Source of the DNA: DASSFG01 sp035547915
Lineage (GTDB): Bacteria > Planctomycetota > Planctomycetia > Pirellulales > JAICIG01
Reading direction: 5' to 3'
Assembly (NCBI GenBank): GCA_035547915.1
Contig: DASZTS010000011.1
Location: forward strand, 1-64,000
Length of the DNA: 64,000 nt
A model generated the notes under the pieces. The model had not been told where the DNA came from. It saw only the letters and a program-made list of their open reading frames with translations, and made no database searches. Each line of letters starts with the position of its first letter. Position 1 is the first letter of the stretch. The position numbers were made by a program, and so were the translations under genes. This document shows positions 1 to 6,074 of the stretch, piece after piece.

Positions 1-1
1 G

Positions 2-357
2 GCAGGAGTCGTCCAGGAAATCTATGGCCTCCTATTGGGGCACTTCGTGATTCGTAAGTTGGCCTTCGAAGCAGCCGCCACCATCTCCTGTCCGCCCCGA
101 GAAATCTCTTTCGTGGGCACGCTCAAGATTCTCCGCTGCCGCCTGCCGGAGGCTCCACGCAACCGCACCAGCCTCGCCCAGTGATACGCAAACCTCGTCG
201 CCGAAGTCACCGAAGAGCGTCTGCCGCCACGTCGCAATCGAATCAACCCGCGCGTGATCAAACGTAAATGAGTGGCTGGGCCAAGAAAACCAACAAACAC
301 CGTGATTCTCCCCAACCCACAAAGAACTTCCGTCAATCCATCGTCCTGGTGAATTGA
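2..357 (+). pseudogene. IS4-type transposase, C-terminal remnant
   Basis: Frame 2 reads from the window edge as ...VVQEIYGLLLGHFVIRK, then ISFVGTLKILRCRLPE, a TGA stop at 182-184, and in the same frame VTEERLPPRRNRINPRVIKRK up to a second TGA at 269-271. One base out of frame, an ATG at 268 continues as MSGWAKKTNKHRDSPQPTK and ends at 355-357. The RLPPRRNR.NPRV.KRKMS.W.KK segment is the usual C-terminal tail of IS4-like DDE transposases, so the parts form one gene broken by a nonsense mutation and a one-base deletion. The DDE catalytic core lies outside the window. The family call rests on remembered sequence patterns. The element cannot transpose on its own protein. Confidence 0.75.
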
Positions 358-392
358 ACGGTATTGAGTTTAGCCCGTTTCAGACATCAAAA

Positions 393-410
393 ATATATAT
401 AGAGAGAGAG
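393..410. repeat. AT/AG dinucleotide run
   Basis: Four AT units are followed directly by five AG units in a locally AT-rich stretch between the transposase remnant and the next gene. The rest of 358-567 holds nothing recognisable. Confidence 0.6.
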
Positions 411-567
411 AACACCAGAACATACAAATGAACCGGAGAGGCGTTAAACGGGTAAACGTAACAAACTCGTTACTCCAATCGCACGGAAATGCCTTCTTTT
501 CTCGATCCATCGAAGCTTTTAGCGTCAGGCACAGCACCCCCAAAACCCGCTTTTCAGTAACAAATCC

Positions 568-882
568 ATGACTAGACCTCTGTCTGCGCACCCTTGCGAG
601 CCTTTGAATCGCCGCGTCAGCCGCTTCATCGGGCAACGATGTCATGCCGTGGCCGGCTTGAAAGTCCGGCTCGCCGACCTGTGGGACCAGTTCCGAGAGG
701 AGAGCGACTTTCATCCGGCGCACCAAACGAAAGCCGACTTTGTCGCGTGCCTCGATGAGCTTGGGTATGAGCGCGGCCGCGGCCCTTCAAACCAAATCTA
801 CGTGATAAACCTCGATGTGCGAGCCCTGCGTCGGCCGTATCAGATCCGAGGCGGCAAGCTCGTTCTCGCGGATGCCGAGTGA
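568..882 (+). CDS. Hypothetical protein, possible P4-type primase C-terminus
   Basis: The 104-residue product has a middle section (RFIGQRCHAVAGLKVRLADLW... KADFVACLDELGYERGRG) that resembles the winged-helix-like tail of D5/P4-family phage primase-helicases, where a short helix pair precedes a variable end. The helicase domain that normally precedes it is absent and an in-frame stop lies upstream at 520-522. It is therefore either a small stand-alone protein or a remnant of a larger gene. It sits between a transposase remnant and an integrase, consistent with a decayed integrative element. No clear ribosome binding site is visible. The family assignment is weak. Confidence 0.4.
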   Translation: MTRPLSAHPCEPLNRRVSRFIGQRCHAVAGLKVRLADLWDQFREESDFHPAHQTKADFVACLDELGYERGRGPSNQIYVINLDVRALRRPYQIRGGKLVLADAE

Positions 883-1382
883 CGCGCGGTTAGCAGCGCG
901 CCTCGCCGAGCGCGGTTATCTCGCGTTGCGATGATCAGTTAAGCCGTAAACGGTGCCGCGCGTCCGGCCACCAACTATCCGCACCGATTACGCAAGCCCC
1001 AAGCCGCGAGCACCTGGTCGCTGGGCGACCGGCCCGCAAGCATGCCGCCGGCCGGCTCGACGAGCAAACTCTGCACTAGCTCTGCACGACTCGTCCCACA
1101 TCACCAGCAAGCCCATTGAAACAAACGACTTATGATCGCTCATGCCCTTGATGCCGAGTCAAGGCGTCGGGCGTTTGGCGGCTGGCTTACCGATTCTAGC
1201 GGCCTTGACCGTCGCTGGGCGACCACAAAAAGGGGAAGGATGAATCCCTGCCGGGTCTGAATTACGGGTCGAGCCGCAACGATTTTGACGGTCCTGCGGC
1301 CGAGCGGATTCGACACTGGTTGCTAGGGCCGGAGAAGGTTTGACGCGTCAATAACTGACCCGGCAGGTCAAAACGAGCGCAT
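883..1382. other. No gene recognised
   Basis: About 500 bases without a supportable gene. A 45-codon open stretch (about 1209-1343, frame reading GLNYGSSRNDFDGPAAERIRHW) has protein-like composition but no start codon and may be a gene scrap of the same mobile island. Confidence 0.5.
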
Positions 1383-1410
1383 AAAGAAAGCCGCGAGGTT
1401 GTCGCGGCTT
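1383..1410 (-). terminator. Rho-independent terminator after the HTH gene
   Basis: Perfect 9-bp stem AAGCCGCGA / TCGCGGCTT (1388-1396 with 1402-1410) around a 5-nt loop. On the minus strand it is followed by TTTCTTTA. It lies 13 bp downstream of the minus-strand HTH gene stop. Confidence 0.75.
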
Positions 1411-1423
1411 AGAGGTTTCGGAG

Positions 1424-1843
1424 CTAGATCGGGCGCCCGGCCACACGTGCCAGGTACTTCAAATCGCGTGGCGTTTCCTTGACGGGTTCCGCGGCCCGTT
1501 GGCATTCTGCGATCGCCTCTCGTGAGATTCTTATCGTCCCCCTCCCGGCGCCGAATCGGGAATGCCGGAGCTTGCCGGCAGCAACCAGCGAATAGACGGT
1601 CCTAACGCCGATCCCCATTACGTCGGCCGCTTCTTTGATTGTCAGCGGTGCGTCGGATGCCGCGGCCGGTTGCTGGCCAGCAAGGTAGGCCGAATGGACT
1701 AGCAATGCCGCGGCCTGCGGATCGCCCGCGATGCCGAGAAAGTGCTGATACGTTTCCTCAATTTGTGCCAGATTGTCGGGCTGCATTTGCTGCTCGTCGA
1801 AGGAACTCAGGATTCTTGGCAAGGTGCTGATAAGTTCGGGCAA
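1424..1843 (-). CDS. Excisionase-like HTH DNA-binding protein
   Basis: The 139-residue product has a C-terminal winged helix of the excisionase/MerR-like HTH_17 type: LTIKEAADVMGIGVRTVYSL followed by a VAAGKLRHSRFG wing and IRISREAI. Such proteins bind attachment-site or promoter DNA and set the direction of integrase recombination or regulate the element. The first ~60 residues are helical and not recognised. The start at 1843 lies inside the integrase gene, giving an 86-bp overlap in another frame. An internal Met (1786) would cut this to 29 bp. Either way the overlap suggests coupled expression from one transcript, ending at the hairpin just downstream. Role is inferred from fold and neighbour. 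Confidence 0.75.
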   Translation of the reverse strand: MPELISTLPRILSSFDEQQMQPDNLAQIEETYQHFLGIAGDPQAAALLVHSAYLAGQQPAAASDAPLTIKEAADVMGIGVRTVYSLVAAGKLRHSRFGAGRGTIRISREAIAECQRAAEPVKETPRDLKYLARVAGRPI

Positions 1844-2759
1844 CCATCGTTTGGTCGGCGTGGCCCATCAGTTCGGCAACCACAATGGAATCAACGCCGT
1901 TCATCAGCGCATCGGTCGCGAACGAATGCCTTAGCGCGTACATCGTCGCCCCTTCGATGCCGATCTTTCTCCGCAGCCGTCGCCAGCGCAGCGTAACGGC
2001 ATTTTTCGTCCAGCGCTTCCCACGGGTGTTCTGGAATAGCGGGCCGGTCGGATGCTCTTCCGCGAGTCGGGCGACCAATGGGAGCGCGGCATCATTGAGG
2101 TAGATCGGCCGCGGACGCTCGCCCTTCGCTTCGTTGGCCGGCAGAAGGATCAACCCGGCCGCCAAGTCTAGATGCCGTGCTTCGATCGCTCGCGCCTCTT
2201 GTGGCCGTGCGCCGGTTTCGCGTGCAAACGTAAGCAAGTCTCGAAACGCCGTATCCGGTACTTCGGCCAGAATCGCCTGCCATTGTTCTGCCGAAATAAT
2301 CGTTTCCCGGCGCTTGGGTTTCCCTCGCTTCACCTTGCGGACAGGCGATGCGTCAAGATAGCCCTCTTCAACGGCCCAATTGAACGCGCGCTTGATTGCC
2401 CTAATGGCACAGCATCGCGTGGTATCCTTCCAGCCGTGAAAATCGAGCCACCGTGTTACGTGGTGCGGCTTGATTTCAGCCGCAGGCCGGCTACCAACGA
2501 ACTGGCCGAACGAATTCACGTACTCGGCGTACCACGTGAACGTGGCCGGCTTGCGATGCAGTTTCGTCCATTCGAGAAACCGGCCCAGCAAGTCACCAAT
2601 GAGCGTTGTTTCGTCGGCTGGCGCGGGCGTGCTCGACATCAGCTCGTGATACTTGGCCCATGCCTCTTTCTCGTCGCGCCCAAGGTTGTGCTGGCGCTTG
2701 CCGATCTGGACATACCAAGATTGAGTCTGCTTGCGGAAGAACGGTTTCGGTTGTCTCAT
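1758..2759 (-). CDS. Tyrosine recombinase / phage-type integrase
   Basis: This 333-residue enzyme should catalyse site-specific integration and excision of the island. The N-terminal third carries a core-binding domain (LGRFLEWTKLHRK... YVNSFGQFVG). The catalytic domain shows ETGARPQEAR with the first Arg, a Lys in NEAKGERPR, YALRHSFAT with the second Arg (Tyr replaces the usual His of HxxR, a known variant), GHAD, and the nucleophile Tyr in ARTYQHL. A Shine-Dalgarno-like AAGGAATAGGAA precedes the ATG. The start is 146 bp from the 3' end of the tRNA-Pro gene, the standard arrangement when a tRNA is the attachment site. Full length and intact. Confidence 0.93.
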   Translation of the reverse strand: MRQPKPFFRKQTQSWYVQIGKRQHNLGRDEKEAWAKYHELMSSTPAPADETTLIGDLLGRFLEWTKLHRKPATFTWYAEYVNSFGQFVGSRPAAEIKPHHVTRWLDFHGWKDTTRCCAIRAIKRAFNWAVEEGYLDASPVRKVKRGKPKRRETIISAEQWQAILAEVPDTAFRDLLTFARETGARPQEARAIEARHLDLAAGLILLPANEAKGERPRPIYLNDAALPLVARLAEEHPTGPLFQNTRGKRWTKNAVTLRWRRLRRKIGIEGATMYALRHSFATDALMNGVDSIVVAELMGHADQTMVARTYQHLAKNPEFLRRAANAARQSGTN

Positions 2760-2857
2760 TGTGCGGGTTCCTATTCCTTAAACAGGGAAATTGAATCCCC
2801 GGTTCTCGGAACTCTGCACGAAACTCTGCACAAGACCGCCAGAAGCCCAGAAGGGGC

Positions 2858-2897
2858 AAAAAAACCCCTATCCGAAGTCTCTTGCGGATAGGGGTTT
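2858..2897 (-). terminator. Rho-independent terminator of tRNA-Pro
   Basis: A long stem (AAACCCCTATCCG, 2862-2874, with CGGATAGGGGTTT, 2885-2897) around a 10-nt loop is followed on the minus strand by seven T. It begins 9 bp after the tRNA 3' end. Confidence 0.85.
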
Positions 2898-2905
2898 AGG
2901 CTAAA

Positions 2906-2980
2906 TCGGGGCGACAGGATTTGAACCTGCGACCTCTTGACCCCCAGTCAAGCGCGCTAGCCAGGCTGCGCCACGCCCCG
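2906..2980 (-). tRNA. tRNA-Pro(GGG)
   Basis: 75 nt that fold as a cloverleaf: acceptor CGGGGCG / CGCCCCG, D arm GCGC...GCGC, anticodon stem CTTGA / TCAAG with loop CTGGGGG (anticodon GGG), T arm GCAGG-TTCAAAT-CCTGT (last pair G-U), discriminator A. CCA is not encoded; TTTAG follows. An integrase gene starts 146 bp from its 3' end, so this gene is the likely chromosomal attachment site. No second copy of its 3' end was found in bases 1-2880, so the far boundary of the island is outside the window or lost. Confidence 0.95.
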
Positions 2981-3156
2981 ATACGGCGTTACTTTTCGAC
3001 AAACAGAAGAACGCGTTGGTTCGCGTCGATCGTCGTCAAAAACGAGAAGCCGAGTATGGCAGATAGACCGACCATTTTCAACCGAACCTGGCGATTGTCA
3101 GGGCTGTGCAATCTTTCAAGTTAGGAAGTCCATTTTGCCTCCAAGCCATTGGACTT

Positions 3157-3256
3157 AGAGCAACCGACAAAACCGGCTCGAGTTCCAAAGAATCGGCGTT
3201 TCACGGCCGATTTTTTGCCCACGGCGCTCCGGCTTCCGGGTTTTGTCAGCCGCTCT
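3157..3256 (+). repeat. Dispersed palindromic repeat, copy A
   Basis: First of four related ~100-bp intergenic sequences. The left arm AGAGCAACCGACAAAACCGG and a right arm ending GGGTTTTGTCAGCCGCTCT are imperfect inverted repeats. The centre holds a hairpin AATCGGC / GCCGATT with an 8-nt loop followed by TTTT. The other copies are at 8189, 15279 and 21800. Confidence 0.85.
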
Positions 3257-3291
3257 TAGTCTTAGGCTTAGGCTTAGGCTTAGGCTTAGGG
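3256..3291. repeat. TTAGGC hexanucleotide tandem array
   Basis: Six consecutive 6-bp units: TTAGTC, four perfect TTAGGC, then TTAGGG. It starts on the last base of the adjacent palindromic repeat. The rest of 2981-3401 has no supportable gene. Confidence 0.9.
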
Positions 3292-3401
3292 CAGATCAGC
3301 CCTATCCAGCTTCAAACATTGAACAGCTCCGGGCGATTGTGGCTGATGGCTAATTGCCTAACCTGCGGTTCCTAACCTGTGGTTGTTGTGCCGGCCGGTG
3401 G

Positions 3402-4247
3402 TTAACGCAGGTCGGCGGCGAAACGGAAGGGCGGCGCGCCGGTGAGGGCTTCGCTCGTGATGGTTGGGCACCAATACTGCTCGATGTGGTGGACGATCTC
3501 GTCGAGCCCGATGAAATGGCTGGCTTTCTTGCGGCGGTGGTAGGAGTCGGTTAGGTCGCGGCAGAGTACGACGTCTTGCCCGAGGTAGACCAATTGACGG
3601 ATGCCGAAGGGCCGGCCGAGCACGCAGACGTTGGTGTGGACGCCCATCAGGATAACGTGTTCGATCTGGCGCTGCCGGAGCAGGTTGTAGATTTCCTGCC
3701 CGTTGTCACTCACGGCATCGTTCTCGGCGACTTCGATCGCGGCGATCTCTCGCTTCCAGGCTTTGAAACTCGGCCCACAAGGTTCATCGCTGTCGCAAGC
3801 ACAGCCGTTTTCGGCCACTTCGGGGTCGAATGGTTTTTCGTGCGTCGAATCGAGGTTGTTCCAACGAAAGGTGACCGGAGCCTTCGCCAACGGCGCGTCG
3901 ATCGCTCGCTGGCGTTGCGGCGTGCCGGCATAAAAGTCCATGCAATCGCTGGGGGCATGGATGATGAAGATGCCTTTCTCGCGGGCGCCTTTGACCGCCC
4001 GATTCATAGCCGGTGCCATTTCGACCACCCGCGCCGCCGCGCTTTTGCAATGATGGCCATCCCACATGTCCACGATGATGATCGCGGTCTTGTCCGCATT
4101 CCAGGTTGCCTTGCCGTCGACCTGCTTGTCGTCCTGGCGACGGCGCAGGGCAAGGTTGAGTTCCTCGCTCCAGCCGGCGCTCCCCATCAGCATCAGCAGA
4201 AACGCCGTCAAGAGTGGGATCGACCGAAGCAAGCAAAGAGGTTTCAT
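3402..4247 (-). CDS. Exported isochorismatase-family cysteine hydrolase
   Basis: The 281-residue product begins with a signal peptide (MKPLCLLRSI... to about residue 27). The isochorismatase fold shows IIIVDMWDGHHC (Asp60) and GVHTNVCVLGR with nucleophile Cys208; a Lys near 165 would complete the triad. The family hydrolyses amide or vinyl-ether bonds (nicotinamide, isochorismate and similar); the substrate here is unknown. Several Cys between 149 and 157 (NGCACDSDEPC) form an insertion not usual for cytosolic members and could be disulfide-bonded. The start at 4247 is chosen over 4325 because AGGAGA precedes it and a signal peptide follows. It lies 59 bp downstream of the MazG-like gene, same strand. 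Confidence 0.85.
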   Translation of the reverse strand: MKPLCLLRSIPLLTAFLLMLMGSAGWSEELNLALRRRQDDKQVDGKATWNADKTAIIIVDMWDGHHCKSAAARVVEMAPAMNRAVKGAREKGIFIIHAPSDCMDFYAGTPQRQRAIDAPLAKAPVTFRWNNLDSTHEKPFDPEVAENGCACDSDEPCGPSFKAWKREIAAIEVAENDAVSDNGQEIYNLLRQRQIEHVILMGVHTNVCVLGRPFGIRQLVYLGQDVVLCRDLTDSYHRRKKASHFIGLDEIVHHIEQYWCPTITSEALTGAPPFRFAADLR

Positions 4248-4306
4248 CAAAGGTCTCCTGGGAAGGGGCGAATGCGGGGCCTGTCGTGCCTGGATGGCCG
4301 CGTAGG

Positions 4307-4678
4307 TTATCCGGCTTCCTCGCATTCCGGGCCGTATCGTCCGCGATATTCGGCCGCGGGGTATTTTTGGGCGTTCTTGACCATCTTGTCGCGCAGTGCC
4401 GTGACCAAGTCCAACTCCAACTCGTTGGCCAGAGCGAGGGTGTAACAGAGAACGTCTGAGATCTCCTCACCGACCGCCGCCAGCTTGTCGCGATCGTGGG
4501 CCACGGCGCGTGATTCGTCGGCCGTGATCCATTGAAAATGCTCCATCAACTCGGCCGCCTCGATCGCCAACGACATCGAGAGGTTCTTCGGCGAGTGGAA
4601 TTGGCGCCAATCGCGTTCGTTGACGAATTGCCGAACGATCTCGCGCAGCTCGGCCAGTGTGGTCTTCTGATCGTTCAT
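4307..4678 (-). CDS. MazG-like nucleotide pyrophosphohydrolase
   Basis: The 123-residue all-alpha protein carries the MazG/RS21-C6 metal-binding signature: EAAELMEHFQW (E-x2-E) and, after a spacer, EEISDVLCYTL (E-x3-D). Members cleave NTPs or dNTPs, often non-canonical or dCTP-like, to the monophosphate and PPi, acting as house-cleaning enzymes. The size fits the short single-domain subfamily rather than two-domain E. coli MazG. The start at MNDQKTTL (4678) is preferred over an upstream Met at 4699 because conservation begins there. It is upstream of, and probably co-transcribed with, the cysteine hydrolase gene. Substrate not determinable. Confidence 0.87.
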   Translation of the reverse strand: MNDQKTTLAELREIVRQFVNERDWRQFHSPKNLSMSLAIEAAELMEHFQWITADESRAVAHDRDKLAAVGEEISDVLCYTLALANELELDLVTALRDKMVKNAQKYPAAEYRGRYGPECEEAG

Positions 4679-5024
4679 CCCAGCACATCTACTAACCAAC
4701 CGACGGACTGCCGCATGTCGCCAGCCCCGGCTAGCTCTTTATTCCGGGCAGCTAGCAAAAGCCATGTTAGCTGGATGGGCCAGCCCTCGTAAGTAGCCGG
4801 TTCGACGGGCCATCTTGCCGTGCCGTTCCCGCAGATCCGTTACCACCGCGATGCGACCGCTGGAACTTGCGGCATAACTAGCACTTACGTGCCAGCCGCC
4901 CGATCGCTTTCTCAAGCAACGCACCAATCGGCGACGATGCTCGTAGTAGTTGGCAAGTTGTGCGAAGTGCCTTTCTCGATTCTCCCTCTGGTCGGTCCAT
5001 TTGCCGTTAAAACTCGCCCCTGGC
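4679..5024. other. No gene recognised
   Basis: About 350 bases between the divergent MazG-like gene and a small lipoprotein gene. It should hold both promoters, but no convincing -10/-35 pair, repeat or RNA structure was identified. Confidence 0.5.
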
Positions 5025-5315
5025 ATGCCCGAGGATCGTTTCGTGTTACGCCGCCGCTGGCTGTTCGCTCTGATTGCTCTCGGAATCACCGGTTGCGGGA
5101 TCGGTCAGGGGCAACTGCGGCAGCGGCTCTTCCGACCCGGGTCCTTCCAATATCAACAACAGCAGGCGGTCCGCTTCGACCCCTATTCGGAACAGGCCAC
5201 CTACGTCGGCCCGCGTGATACGTCACCGCGACCGCGCGACTACTACGTGCCCAATGCCGAGCCAACCCGAGGGCGCTGGGACACCTGGGGCGCCCCACGA
5301 TTCGGCTTCGAATAA
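5025..5315 (+). CDS. Small putative lipoprotein
   Basis: The 96-residue product starts MPEDRFVLRRRWLFALIALGITGCG: a basic n-region, hydrophobic core and lipobox ITGC with Cys near residue 24, so it is probably a membrane-anchored lipoprotein. The mature part is low in hydrophobic residues and rich in Gln, Arg, Tyr and Pro (FQYQQQQAV, PRPRDYYVP), with no recognised domain. The start at 5025 is chosen because it gives a standard lipoprotein signal; a longer frame from 4950 adds an unlikely leader. It converges with the lipoate ligase-like gene, leaving 13 bp between stops. Function unknown. Confidence 0.6.
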   Translation: MPEDRFVLRRRWLFALIALGITGCGIGQGQLRQRLFRPGSFQYQQQQAVRFDPYSEQATYVGPRDTSPRPRDYYVPNAEPTRGRWDTWGAPRFGFE

Positions 5316-5328
5316 ACGCCGCGTGCGT

Positions 5329-6048
5329 CTATCGACCGAGATTCCAGGCCGGTTGCGAATACTTTTCGGCCACCAGCTTCGCGACTCGCTCGCGCGGCCA
5401 CTCTTCGGCGTAACCGTCGATATCCCAGGCTCCGACGATGGCACGCCGCAACCCGTCGACAGTCATCGGCAGGTTCGCGACGAAGGTGTCGTGGGGCCGT
5501 CCCGCCCGATACTCCGGTTGCCGCGGCGGAGTGCCGAGGCAGGCGGCGATCAACTCGAGAGGAAAGTCGTAGAGCAGTGTGCCGTGATAGAGGAGGTGGT
5601 CGCGACGGACCCGCAGACTGTTGCCGGAGAATTTGCGGCCATTCAGCGTCAGGTCACTCGTACCGCTCTGCTCCGAGACGATGCCCTGGCGTTGCAAGCC
5701 GGTGATGATCGCGGCCAACACATTACGATGCGCTAGGTCGATGGCTCGCAGCGCAGGACGGAGGTCGAGGCTGAGCACGACGGCATACATCAAGCAACCC
5801 GGCCCCGTCACAATCGCGGCACCGCCACTCGTGCGCCGCAAGATGGGCACGTTGCGTTCGCGGCAGGTCGCTTCGTGTGCTTCGACGCCGACCTGCGACG
5901 AGCGGCCCAACACGACCATGGGCGCCGCGGGCTGCCACAGTCGCAACGTTTCCTGCGGCGCGGCCGCAGCTTCCGCTTCGTCGAGCAAAGCCTCGTCGAG
6001 CGCCAGGTTCTCCTCGGCCGTGGGAAGCGTGAGGTCGAGCAGCAACAC
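5329..6048 (-). CDS. Lipoate-protein ligase A family protein
   Basis: The 239-residue protein has the BPL/LplA/LipB fold. RRTSGGAAIVTGPGCLMYAVVL matches the RRxSGGGxV... lipoate-binding loop and LNGRKFSGNSLRVRR carries the conserved Lys that contacts the lipoyl-adenylate; LYHGTLLYDF follows as in the family. It should attach lipoate or octanoate to lipoyl domains of 2-oxoacid dehydrogenases or GcvH. The C-terminal accessory domain of E. coli LplA is missing, as in LipM/LplJ-type transferases, so octanoyl transfer is equally possible. Gly of the third position in SGGG is Ala here. It lies 26 bp downstream of the fusion-protein gene's stop on the same strand. Confidence 0.87.
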   Translation of the reverse strand: MLLLDLTLPTAEENLALDEALLDEAEAAAAPQETLRLWQPAAPMVVLGRSSQVGVEAHEATCRERNVPILRRTSGGAAIVTGPGCLMYAVVLSLDLRPALRAIDLAHRNVLAAIITGLQRQGIVSEQSGTSDLTLNGRKFSGNSLRVRRDHLLYHGTLLYDFPLELIAACLGTPPRQPEYRAGRPHDTFVANLPMTVDGLRRAIVGAWDIDGYAEEWPRERVAKLVAEKYSQPAWNLGR

Positions 6049-6074
6049 CGCACATCACCGCCATCTGCTCGGTG

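Noticed and set aside
370..726. 118-codon minus-strand frame with a hydrophobic end
   Set aside because: It overlaps the better-supported plus-strand frame at 568 and resembles no family; the region is remnant-rich.
1209..1343. Protein-like stretch without a start codon
   Set aside because: Too short, no start, no recognised family; possibly a gene scrap.
3256..3291. Short CRISPR or telomere-like array
   Set aside because: The units are 6 bp with no spacers, so it is not CRISPR; resemblance of TTAGGC to eukaryotic telomere repeats is coincidental in this bacterial DNA.
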